This document shows positions 1-6,464 of a DNA stretch of 10,000 bases, piece after piece. Within the stretch, counting starts at the first letter, position 1, and each line of letters starts with the position of its first letter. A program made the translations under genes and the position numbers. A model generated the notes under the pieces. That model saw nothing but the letters and a program-made list of their open reading frames with translations. It ran no database searches and was not told the origin of the DNA. The stretch lies in assembly GCA_020216745.1 (NCBI GenBank), contig JAIWNQ010000037.1, forward strand, positions 1 through 10,000, given 5' to 3'. This DNA is from Candidatus Hydrogenedens sp. (GTDB taxonomy: Bacteria > Hydrogenedentota > Hydrogenedentia > Hydrogenedentales > Hydrogenedentaceae).

Positions 1-423
1 TATTGCCTCAGGATTACTCTTTTGAAAATCTGCCAACAATAAACTACAATTCCCTTTGTTAAATAACGCTTTAGATTTTAGTTCAGGTTTATCTGCAAGA
101 AGCACAGCCGTATTAAAGTTCTGTTCTGCTTCTTTTACATAATTCGCTATATTATCAGTAGACTTGTTTTGTAAACTCTTTTCTGCTTGGTAATATCTTA
201 GACATCCAGCACCTAAAACTACATTTATATCTTTCGGATTTTTTATCAACACTCCTTCATATAATTTCCAACCTTCTTCCATCTTTCCATCCATAATTAA
301 ACTACGAGACTTTTCCCAGACTTTGTAGACATCATCAGCAGGTATGTCAAAATTTACAAGAAACACAAACAGAGGAACTATTAGCAAAACAATTTTTAGT
401 TTTTCTATTATAAAAGTGTTCAT
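1..423 (-). CDS. BatC-like TPR protein, N-terminal part (cut by window edge)
   Basis: Reading leftward from an ATG at 423-421, the frame stays open for 141 codons to the window edge, so the C-terminus is missing. Residues 8-24 are hydrophobic (IVLLIVPLFVFLV), giving a signal peptide or N-terminal anchor, so the rest is probably periplasmic. Residues 32-141 are helical. They contain TPR-like pairs, notably around 95-110 (Y.KEAEQNFNTAVLLA) and 117-131 (SKALFNKGNCSLLLADF), the latter close to the 'A.yN.GN' helix typical of BatC proteins. The start lies 2 nt after the batB-like stop codon. It is supported by an AGGTGG Shine-Dalgarno (431-436) 7 nt upstream, inside the end of the preceding gene, which suggests translational coupling. 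Position directly after two VWA genes is the classic place for BatC, which in characterised Bat systems is a TPR scaffold for BatA/BatB. The family call rests on the partial sequence plus context. Another TPR protein cannot be excluded. Confidence 0.75.
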   Translation of the reverse strand, partial: MNTFIIEKLKIVLLIVPLFVFLVNFDIPADDVYKVWEKSRSLIMDGKMEEGWKLYEGVLIKNPKDINVVLGAGCLRYYQAEKSLQNKSTDNIANYVKEAEQNFNTAVLLADKPELKSKALFNKGNCSLLLADFQKSNPEAI

Positions 424-425
424 AT

Positions 426-1484
426 TTAACCCACCTGAAATGATGTGTTTTTCCTGTATGTCATCATTAGCCATAAAACATTTTCAAAACAGAAGATAAT
501 ACATGCAATAAATAAAGGCCAACGATAGCGATTCACTTTTTGGTACCTTAATTCATCTGATTGATAATACAATCTAATTTTCTCTAATTCGTTTAATATC
601 AAATTAATATCTGAGTCGTCCATGGTCGCTCTGACATAAAATCCGTTCCCTTTAATAGCAATATCCTTTAATTTTTTCTCATCTAAAACAGATTTATGTA
701 CTTGTTTTAAATTTGATGTTCGTACATATCGTTTCATCCATTCTGGAAATTTTATTTCTGCTCCTTCAGGTGTCCCCATCCCTAAAACAATAAGCGAAAC
801 ATTTTCACCCAAAGACTCTGCTTTTAATTCCACATTTTCAGAAAGGTCTTCCCCATCACTCATAATAATTACAGCACGGGCATATTTATCACCTCCCCCA
901 GACTTTTGAATATCCTCTTTAAATACCTGTTCAACTTCATTAAGAGCGTCTGAAATATCTGTCCCTTCTTTGCTTAGCATATCTGTATTAAGGGCACGAA
1001 GTATGGTTTTTACATAGGCGTGGTCTAATGTTAGCGGACAAACCAATGCTGACTCTCCCGAAAAGGCAATTATACCGAAACGATCTGCTGGGCAACGGGA
1101 CATAAGAATAGATACCTTTTGTCTCGCCTGTTCCAGACGATTTGGTGGTAAATCTTCTGCTAACATACTCTCCGAAGTATCAATAACGAACAATATATCA
1201 CGTGTCAATTTTTGTGTTTTTTCCCATGATGAGCCCCAATGAGGCTGAGCAAGAGTCAAAATTAAAAAGAAAATACCTGCCACAACCGCAAATATTGTAA
1301 GTTTACGGAATAAGGGGTTAACACCGACAGATAAACGTGGTACAAGGGTATACTCCACAAATTTCTGAATTCGCTTATGTCTCTGTTTTTCTAACCTAAA
1401 CAGAGAGAAGATAACAAGGAATATTACAATGGCAGTTATTAATATCCAAATCGGTAAATATTTCCATGAAAATGCAAAATACAT
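426..1484 (-). CDS. batB: BatB-like membrane-anchored VWA-domain protein
   Basis: This 352-residue protein has the standard BatA/BatB layout. Two N-terminal membrane segments (about 11-29 and 61-80) are followed by a VWA domain (about 94-290) and a C-terminal membrane segment (about 322-342). The MIDAS metal site is complete: DTSES at 102-106 (DxSxS), the Thr of GTD at 175, and D210 in MSDGED. The VWA domain therefore faces the opposite side of the membrane from the loop between segments 1 and 2, probably the periplasm in Bat models. BatB proteins bind partner proteins through a divalent metal, and in Bacteroides and Leptospira Bat loci are linked to oxygen or stress tolerance, with debated mechanism. 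The gene lies 22 nt after batA-like and 2 nt before batC-like. The ribosome site is ordinary: GGAAGG about 15 nt and AAAGAG about 4 nt before the ATG. I call it BatB rather than BatA from its order (second VWA) and the C-terminal position next to the TPR gene. Symbols in this family are loosely applied. Confidence 0.85.
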   Translation of the reverse strand: MYFAFSWKYLPIWILITAIVIFLVIFSLFRLEKQRHKRIQKFVEYTLVPRLSVGVNPLFRKLTIFAVVAGIFFLILTLAQPHWGSSWEKTQKLTRDILFVIDTSESMLAEDLPPNRLEQARQKVSILMSRCPADRFGIIAFSGESALVCPLTLDHAYVKTILRALNTDMLSKEGTDISDALNEVEQVFKEDIQKSGGGDKYARAVIIMSDGEDLSENVELKAESLGENVSLIVLGMGTPEGAEIKFPEWMKRYVRTSNLKQVHKSVLDEKKLKDIAIKGNGFYVRATMDDSDINLILNELEKIRLYYQSDELRYQKVNRYRWPLFIACIIFCFENVLWLMMTYRKNTSFQVG

Positions 1485-1506
1485 ATAACTCTTTATTTTC
1501 CTTCCT

Positions 1507-2541
1507 TTACGGTAAAGGGTCCCATAAAATACGTCTTGAATAAACAGAACCTAACATAAACAGTGTGCCTATTATCACAAAAGGTAAAAAGACCTCTTCA
1601 TATTCATAGAAATCCCCAATATCTACTTCTGTCGCCTCTAACTGGCTAATTTCATCATATGCTTTTAATAATCCCTCAGTATCTGTAGCCCGATAATACT
1701 TCCCACCTGTATCTTCTGCTATTTTTTGTAATAATGCCTCATCAATAGGCTGATTTTGAATAATCATACCACCTGCTGTCATTGATAAACCTGATTCAGA
1801 AGTTCCTGCACCAATTGTATATACTTTGATTCCTTTCTCTTTTGCCATCTCCACTGCTTCCAAGGGGGTAATATCACCACGGTTATTAATTCCATCTGTT
1901 AATAAAATAACAACTTTGCTTTTTGCCTCACTTTCACTTAGTCTTCGCACTGCCAGCCCGAGTGCCGAACCGATTGCGGTTCCATCCTTTTCCTGAGGGG
2001 CAAAATCGGTCTTATCTAATGCTTTTAGCAAAACTTCATAGTCCAATGTTAATGGACAACGTGTCCATGCCAATCCTGCATATAGAATTAAACCGATGCG
2101 GTCTAATCCAAAACGGTTTGATTTCTTTTCCTTTCTATGTTCAATAAAATGCATTGCAGCCTTTTTTGCTACAAATAAACGGTCACGAGGACGACGGTCT
2201 AATACATAGTCCTGTTGGCTCATACTACCTGAAATATCAAGGCATAACATAATATCGATTACATTAGCACGGTCTTTATTAAGTTTCACACCATACGTAG
2301 GACCTGCTAAAGCAATAATAAAGAAGATAAATGCAATAAAACTTAATAATGGGGCTATAAACTTACGCCAGGCATTTGTATACGATACCAATTGTGACAC
2401 TAACGAATTGGTAGAAAACACAATTGAGGCGGTACTTTCTTTTCTTATTTGTAGTAGAAAAAGAATAAATACAGGAATTAGTAATAAAAACATATATGGG
2501 TAAGTAAAAAACATTCCTTTATTTTGTAGAATTGGACTCAT
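1507..2541 (-). CDS. batA: BatA-like membrane-anchored VWA-domain protein
   Basis: This 344-residue protein has membrane segments at about 14-30 and 61-80, a VWA domain at about 94-295, and a last membrane segment at about 317-335. The MIDAS residues are present: DISGS at 102-106, T188 in DGTAIG, and D216 in LLTDG. The motif T.RCPLTLDY at 160-168 is shared with the following VWA protein (CPLTLDH), which suggests the two arose by duplication. Compared with that paralogue it carries extra charged residues after the MIDAS (RRPRDR at 116-121) and before the next strand (HRKEKKSNRFGLDR at 135-148). The start codon overlaps the previous stop as ATGA (2538-2541), and AAGGGA (2545-2550) sits just upstream at rather short spacing. 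An ATG at codon 10 would give a more BatA-typical N-terminus, but its AAAGGA directly abuts it, so I keep the longer start. Role inferred: metal-dependent partner of the operon's MoxR ATPase at the membrane. Confidence 0.85.
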   Translation of the reverse strand: MSPILQNKGMFFTYPYMFLLLIPVFILFLLQIRKESTASIVFSTNSLVSQLVSYTNAWRKFIAPLLSFIAFIFFIIALAGPTYGVKLNKDRANVIDIMLCLDISGSMSQQDYVLDRRPRDRLFVAKKAAMHFIEHRKEKKSNRFGLDRIGLILYAGLAWTRCPLTLDYEVLLKALDKTDFAPQEKDGTAIGSALGLAVRRLSESEAKSKVVILLTDGINNRGDITPLEAVEMAKEKGIKVYTIGAGTSESGLSMTAGGMIIQNQPIDEALLQKIAEDTGGKYYRATDTEGLLKAYDEISQLEATEVDIGDFYEYEEVFLPFVIIGTLFMLGSVYSRRILWDPLP

Positions 2542-3473
2542 TGTTCCCTTACCATAACTTCTTTTTCCGTTGCTTGTAAATTGGCTGTTAATGGCTTATC
2601 ATCCGTAAGCGGACATTTTGTATCTTCTACAAAATTCCATACTAAATTAAATCCTGATTCCATCTGCTCCACTGTAGGTACTAATTTAGCAAATTTTACC
2701 TGGTCACAATGTTTAAGGAAAGATGCCAATAACTTTTGCTGTTCGGTAGTTAATACTTTCTCCTTCATCGTGGTCTCTATAAATTCAGGTGTTGTCTGTT
2801 CAGGGGCATTAATTTTAAACCTATCTTCAATATAATAACGGAGTATCCATGTTAATTGGACATAATACTGTTCAAATAATCCCTGTGATGGAAAATCTTT
2901 AGATTTCAAATCTCGTAATCGGCGAAATGCTTTTTCCCATGGCAGTTCTATCACTTCACTGGTGGTTGGCTTTAAGCCAGTTCGCTTCCTGACAAAATAA
3001 ACTACCGTTGCCAATCCAGCCATTAGTATGCCTATCAAAAGAATTACTGTGATAATTCCTTTTAATGACTTTCTAATTTGTGGTTCAATAACACCTGCCG
3101 TGTTTTGGATATTTTTCAATTCCTCCTCTGTAGGTTCTCGCACTTCTAAAACAAACGCTGATGTTTTCCACATACTCCCATCATTCTCTTTAACTACTGC
3201 GGATGGAATTAAATAATTTCCTGCCTTTAACGGGTCTAATAAAAACTTTTTACTACATTTTGTATCAGTTTCATTATGTGTCGGTTTTTCTATTATTTCT
3301 ATATCTTTATAAGCATTTTTCCAGTCTGGACATTCCCTCTTCCCCATAGATTCAACTTGAACCGTATATTCTGATGACCGAAACCATGGTATCTTCGGTG
3401 CGGTAATTTCAACAACAGCCGAGCTATTAGCCAATACAAATATATATGTAGTTAAAAGATAACTGAACAACAT
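2538..3473 (-). CDS. Signal-peptide single-pass membrane protein, BatD/DUF4381-like
   Basis: In this 311-residue protein, residues 1-18 form a signal peptide. About 19-137 is an extracytoplasmic beta-rich stretch with exactly two cysteines (C48, C73) that could pair. A single membrane helix at about 139-161 (VILLIGILMAGLATVVYFV) ends in RKR. Residues 165-311 are cytoplasmic and helical, with a PWEKAFRRLRDL segment followed by YYVQLTWILRYYIEDRF at 203-219 and then TTPEF. That cytoplasmic pattern is what I associate with DUF4381 or the C-terminal part of BatD in MoxR/VWA operons. The position between DUF58 and BatA fits this well. It is short for a full BatD (typically around 500 residues or more), so 'BatD' itself would overstate it. 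It starts 22 nt after the DUF58 stop with only a distant AGGGA (about 15 nt), so reinitiation is likely. Probable role: envelope partner linking the periplasmic side to the ATPase/DUF58 pair. The function is inferred from context. Confidence 0.7.
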   Translation of the reverse strand: MLFSYLLTTYIFVLANSSAVVEITAPKIPWFRSSEYTVQVESMGKRECPDWKNAYKDIEIIEKPTHNETDTKCSKKFLLDPLKAGNYLIPSAVVKENDGSMWKTSAFVLEVREPTEEELKNIQNTAGVIEPQIRKSLKGIITVILLIGILMAGLATVVYFVRKRTGLKPTTSEVIELPWEKAFRRLRDLKSKDFPSQGLFEQYYVQLTWILRYYIEDRFKINAPEQTTPEFIETTMKEKVLTTEQQKLLASFLKHCDQVKFAKLVPTVEQMESGFNLVWNFVEDTKCPLTDDKPLTANLQATEKEVMVREQ

Positions 3474-3495
3474 AATCGTTTTATATTATCCCTGT

Positions 3496-4377
3496 TTAAC
3501 GATTTGACTTTCTTTCACGAGCTCTAAAAAACCGATATAACTCGTCAATGTATGGTTTATCTGTACGTATATCTAAAAATTCTGCTCCAGATTGATAAAT
3601 AATTTTCTTTTTTCTTTCATATTCTGCCTTTGCACGATTCATATATTGCTCTCGCAAATATTTATTAGCAGTATCAATAATAACCTCTTTTCCTGTCTCC
3701 GCATCTATAGTAGATATGAGCCCTACATCAGGCAATTCTAATTCTCTCGGGTCAGTAATAATACACGCAATAACATCATGACGCCGTGAAAGAATTCGGA
3801 GTGTTTTTTCATAATCATTCCCATAAAAATCGGATAAGATAAAAATAATTGTTTTCCTCTTCAATATTTGACTTAAGAATTGCAATGCTTTGTTTAAATC
3901 GGTCATTCTACTTTTAGGTTCATGGTACAATACCTCTCGAATAACCCTTAATCCATGCTTTCTTCCTTTTCGAGGTGGTAAAAAGAGTTCTACATCATCC
4001 GTAAATACGACCATACCAACTTTATCGTTGTTCTGTATCGCTGAAAAAGCAAGTACCGCACAGACCTCCGCAGACAATTCCAGCTTAAATTGTGTTACAG
4101 AACCGAATCGTTGAGAACCACTTGCATCGACCACAAGCATAATAGTTAGTTCTCGTTCTTCTGTAAGTACTTTTACGTGTGGAATACCTGTTCTCGCCGT
4201 GACATTCCAGTCTATATTTCGTATATCATCCCCTGGAACATACTCCCTTACTTCTTTAAACTCAACACCCTGCCCACGAAAAACACTTTCATATCTGCCC
4301 GCAAGAATCTCGTTCACTAATTTTGTTGTCCGTATTTGTATTCTACGGACTTTTGCTAATACTTCGGAGGTCAACAT
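3496..4377 (-). CDS. DUF58-family protein with intact MIDAS (VWA-like), MoxR partner
   Basis: This 293-residue protein lacks membrane segments and is probably cytosolic. The DUF58 hallmark is clear at residues 35-62: G.GVEF.EVREY.PGDD.R.IDW followed by VTAR. A VWA-like fold follows, with DASGS at 84-88 as the MIDAS motif, VVFTDD at 123-128, T159 and LSDF at 181-184. Length and motif order match the short, soluble class of DUF58 proteins found next to moxR genes. The C-terminus (about 240-293) is charged and helical. The gene starts 24 nt after the moxR stop, with AGGA about 6 nt upstream of the ATG. In characterised MoxR systems the ATPase and DUF58/VWA gene are functionally paired, the latter acting as a metal-dependent adaptor or client. 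The biochemical role of DUF58 remains unsettled, so I give no reaction. Family assignment is very safe. Confidence 0.93.
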   Translation of the reverse strand: MLTSEVLAKVRRIQIRTTKLVNEILAGRYESVFRGQGVEFKEVREYVPGDDIRNIDWNVTARTGIPHVKVLTEERELTIMLVVDASGSQRFGSVTQFKLELSAEVCAVLAFSAIQNNDKVGMVVFTDDVELFLPPRKGRKHGLRVIREVLYHEPKSRMTDLNKALQFLSQILKRKTIIFILSDFYGNDYEKTLRILSRRHDVIACIITDPRELELPDVGLISTIDAETGKEVIIDTANKYLREQYMNRAKAEYERKKKIIYQSGAEFLDIRTDKPYIDELYRFFRARERKSNR

Positions 4378-4401
4378 AATATATCCTGATACTCCCTTTA
4401 A

Positions 4402-5388
4402 TTACGGAACAGGCACATGGTCAAGAATCTTTTGAATAATATCCTCACTGGTAATATTTTCTGCTTCCGCCTCATAGGACACTTTAATTCGATGTCTTAA
4501 TACATCAGGTGCCATCACTTTTATATCATGCGGAAACACATTCCCTTCTCCTTGTAAGAATGCCCATGCCCGAGCTGTCTGTTGAAGGTAAAGAGAAGCA
4601 CGTGGCGAAGCACCGTATTCAATTAAATGATTTATTTTTAACCCGAAAACATCTGGATTACGTGTTGCCTGGACAATATCAACAATATAGTTTTTTATTT
4701 TTTCATCCACATATATCTGATTTACTACTTCACGCATTTCTAAAACATATTGTTTGGACAAAACTGTGGAAACAGAAGGTTGGTGAAGCAAATCGACCCT
4801 TTCCAAAATGGCTTTTTCTTCATTACGGTTTGGGTATGTAACTTTTAATTTCAACATAAAACGGTCAACCTGAGCCTCTGGTAGCGGATAAGTTCCCTCC
4901 TGTTCTATTGGATTCTGAGTTGCCAATACCATAAAAGGTTCTTCCAATTTATATGTGTTATCGCCAATCGTTACCTGCCGTTCTTGCATTGCCTCCAATA
5001 AGGCACTTTGAACTTTTGCTGGGGCACGGTTTATTTCATCTGCCAATATTATATTCCCAAAAATCGGGCCTTTTTTCGTGGTAAATTCTCCCGTTTTAGG
5101 GTTGTAAACCAATGTCCCAATCAAATCTGCTGGTAAAAGATCAGGGGTAAATTGAATCCGATGGAACAAACAATCTAATGTTTTTGCAAGTGTATTTACT
5201 GCTGTCGTCTTTGCAAGCCCTGGGACCCCTTCTAACAATACGTGCCCATTGGCTAACAATCCTATCAACATTCGCTCTATCATATATTGCTGACCAACAA
5301 TGATTTTACTTATCTCCTGCCGAACACGATTCATCAAATCTGCATATCGTTCTACACGTGCTCTTATTGCTTGAACACTGGTTGACAT
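4402..5388 (-). CDS. moxR: MoxR-family AAA+ ATPase
   Basis: This 328-residue protein has all the AAA+ landmarks. Walker A is GVPGLAKT at 54-61, Walker B is LADEIN at 115-120 and sensor 1 is ATQNP at 156-160. The arginine-finger region EAQVDRF covers 171-177 and the sensor-2 segment GASPRAS covers 259-265. NRAPAKVQSALLEAMQERQV at 120-139 is the conserved MoxR stretch. No signal peptide or membrane helix is present, so it is cytoplasmic. It would hydrolyse ATP, probably as a ring, to remodel or load metal cofactors into VWA-domain partners encoded just downstream (DUF58, BatA-like, BatB-like). It starts 42 nt after the preceding membrane-protein gene, with the strongest ribosome-binding site of the operon. 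It ends 24 nt before the DUF58 gene. No missing residue or truncation is visible. Which MoxR subfamily it belongs to cannot be decided by eye, though the operon make-up favours the type linked to Bat genes. Confidence 0.96.
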   Translation of the reverse strand: MSTSVQAIRARVERYADLMNRVRQEISKIIVGQQYMIERMLIGLLANGHVLLEGVPGLAKTTAVNTLAKTLDCLFHRIQFTPDLLPADLIGTLVYNPKTGEFTTKKGPIFGNIILADEINRAPAKVQSALLEAMQERQVTIGDNTYKLEEPFMVLATQNPIEQEGTYPLPEAQVDRFMLKLKVTYPNRNEEKAILERVDLLHQPSVSTVLSKQYVLEMREVVNQIYVDEKIKNYIVDIVQATRNPDVFGLKINHLIEYGASPRASLYLQQTARAWAFLQGEGNVFPHDIKVMAPDVLRHRIKVSYEAEAENITSEDIIQKILDHVPVP

Positions 5389-5394
5389 TTTTAT

Positions 5395-5401
5395 CTCCTT
5401 T
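5395..5401 (-). promoter_or_regulatory. Ribosome-binding site of moxR
   Basis: On the minus strand the bases read AAAGGAG, a near-perfect Shine-Dalgarno, with 6 nt before the moxR ATG at 5388. It fixes that start. It also makes moxR the best-equipped gene of the operon for translation, in contrast to the first gene, which has no recognisable site. Confidence 0.8.
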
Positions 5402-5430
5402 CTATTAAATAACTATGTTCACATAATACA

Positions 5431-6258
5431 TTAAGACTCTTGTTTTTTATACTTATCTATACAATTTTCAACCTCTTTCCAGAACCATTCTAACTCTGTC
5501 TCAGAGGGTTTGAAGCCTCTGTATCCGACATCGTTCATCTTTTCATTTATCTTATTTATTAACATTTCCAATTCTGTCTTCTTCTCTTTTTCATTTAATC
5601 TTTGAACTATATGCAATAACGTTCGGAAATACTCATAATAATCTCCGTCTAACCTGAATTTCCTTGCTGTGTGTAAAACTTCGGCATCTGTGATTTCCAA
5701 TTGAACCACTTGTTCACCCCTTTTTCCCTTATAAACAAACAAACCTATACCAACAAAAATTACTAATACAATAATACCCCCAACAAAAATTAATGTATAC
5801 ATTGTATTATCTTTTTTGACCTCAATGTAAATTGGGGGTATATCCCAATAGGATGTTGGAAGGGCTCTTGTATTATCTTTTACAAATTCAGATTCTAATT
5901 CTCCTGAAAGAAGGACATAAGGGACTTTTATTGAACCAATTTCATACGTCCCTGTTTCTTTCGCAACACCTTCCATGCATATTTCTAAATTTACCTTATC
6001 TGCCGATTCATTACTTTTTATATTCTTTACTTCCAAAAACAAATTCTCATTTTTGTTTTCATACTCTGGAGGGAAAAAACAATAAGGTTCTGTTTCCTTC
6101 TTTATATTTTGAAGGGTAATCATAATTTGAAAAAGCTTTTGAACATATATTCTTTTCTCAATCTGGTGAATGGATATTTGTGGCACTTGTTCCGAAAAAG
6201 AACAAATACCCATGCTCATAAAGACTATCGTGATGAAAAATAAAATATGTCCCTTCAT
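5431..6258 (-). CDS. Signal-peptide single-pass membrane protein heading the MoxR/Bat operon
   Basis: I do not recognise this 275-residue protein at family level. Residues 4-18 are hydrophobic and look like a signal peptide. About 22-150 is an extracytoplasmic domain with two cysteines (C60, C94). A strong membrane helix lies at about 153-175 (TLIFVGGIIVLVIFVGIGLF) and is followed by KGKRG. About 180-275 is a helical cytoplasmic tail with ARKFRLDGDYYEYFRTLLHI at 198-217 and a Glu/Lys-rich end. The layout parallels the BatD/DUF4381-like protein of the same operon: signal, beta-rich ectodomain with one cysteine pair, helix, and helical tail with an aromatic 'DYY..F' segment. A divergent BatD-like paralogue is therefore my best guess. 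It is the first gene after the divergent intergenic region. No Shine-Dalgarno is visible before the ATG at 6258. Codons 14 and 16 are alternative ATGs, but these also lack one and would damage the signal peptide. Specific function is unknown. Confidence 0.75.
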   Translation of the reverse strand: MKGHILFFITIVFMSMGICSFSEQVPQISIHQIEKRIYVQKLFQIMITLQNIKKETEPYCFFPPEYENKNENLFLEVKNIKSNESADKVNLEICMEGVAKETGTYEIGSIKVPYVLLSGELESEFVKDNTRALPTSYWDIPPIYIEVKKDNTMYTLIFVGGIIVLVIFVGIGLFVYKGKRGEQVVQLEITDAEVLHTARKFRLDGDYYEYFRTLLHIVQRLNEKEKKTELEMLINKINEKMNDVGYRGFKPSETELEWFWKEVENCIDKYKKQES

Positions 6259-6379
6259 AATTTTGTAAAATAATACGAATATCAGGAGGAGTTCCTAAAA
6301 TAGATTTATAATTGAAACGAAAAAATAAAATGATTAGAATACAGGGAATTAGATTTTATTCTGTATTAACCAAAGAGAA

Positions 6380-6409
6380 AGCATACCACATAAAGTAATA
6401 TAATTTCAC
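6380..6409 (-). promoter_or_regulatory. Candidate sigma70-type promoter for the MoxR/Bat operon
   Basis: On the minus strand, GTGAAA (from 6409-6404, four of six matches to TTGACA) is followed by an 18-nt spacer. The spacer ends in TGG directly before TATGCT (6385-6380), which is an extended -10 (TGnTATnnT). Transcription would start near 6373, giving a leader of about 115 nt before the first gene. The -35 is weak and the AT-rich background makes chance matches common. Confidence 0.3.
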
Positions 6410-6425
6410 TAAACTATAAAGTAAT
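6390..6425. repeat. 10-bp direct repeat ATAAAGTAAT in the divergent region
   Basis: ATAAAGTAAT occurs at 6390-6399 and again at 6416-6425, 26 bp start to start (about 2.5 helical turns). The copies flank and overlap the divergent promoter candidates. They could be operator half-sites for a shared regulator, or a chance pair in AT-rich sequence. Confidence 0.35.
6399..6404 (+). promoter_or_regulatory. Candidate -10 element for the plus-strand gene pair
   Basis: A perfect TATAAT lies about 60 nt before the ATG at 6465. No matching -35 (TTGACA-like) is found 16-18 nt upstream, so it could be chance in AT-rich DNA or need an activator. It shares a base with the minus-strand candidate's -35, so the two promoters would interfere. 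Confidence 0.25.
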
Positions 6426-6464
6426 TATCAAAAAGAAAATCCGCACACATAGGTTATAAACAAG

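Larger units (their letters stand above)
6259..6464. other. Divergent intergenic region between the Bat operon and the beta-helix gene pair
   Basis: This AT-rich spacer of 206 bp separates two divergent start codons and contains no credible gene. It holds a minus-strand promoter candidate, a plus-strand TATAAT and a 10-bp direct repeat, all clustered at about 6380-6425. No hairpin with a U-run and no riboswitch-like conserved block was recognised. Confidence 0.7.

Noticed and set aside
2581..2835. Plus-strand open frame of 84 codons inside the BatD-like gene
   Set aside because: It is antisense to a well-supported gene, lacks a ribosome site and has no recognisable domain. The same applies to the other plus-strand frames at 1923-2147, 3028-3216, 3890-4114, 4199-4435, 4509-4841 and 5832-6119.
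6200..6258. Possible lipoprotein signal (Cys19) in the first operon protein
   Set aside because: The residues before the cysteine are MGI, and Ile at -1 does not fit a lipobox, which needs Gly, Ala or Ser there.
6287..6296. AGGAGTTCCT as a palindromic operator
   Set aside because: Only the 4-bp arms pair. This is expected by chance and too short to support a site.
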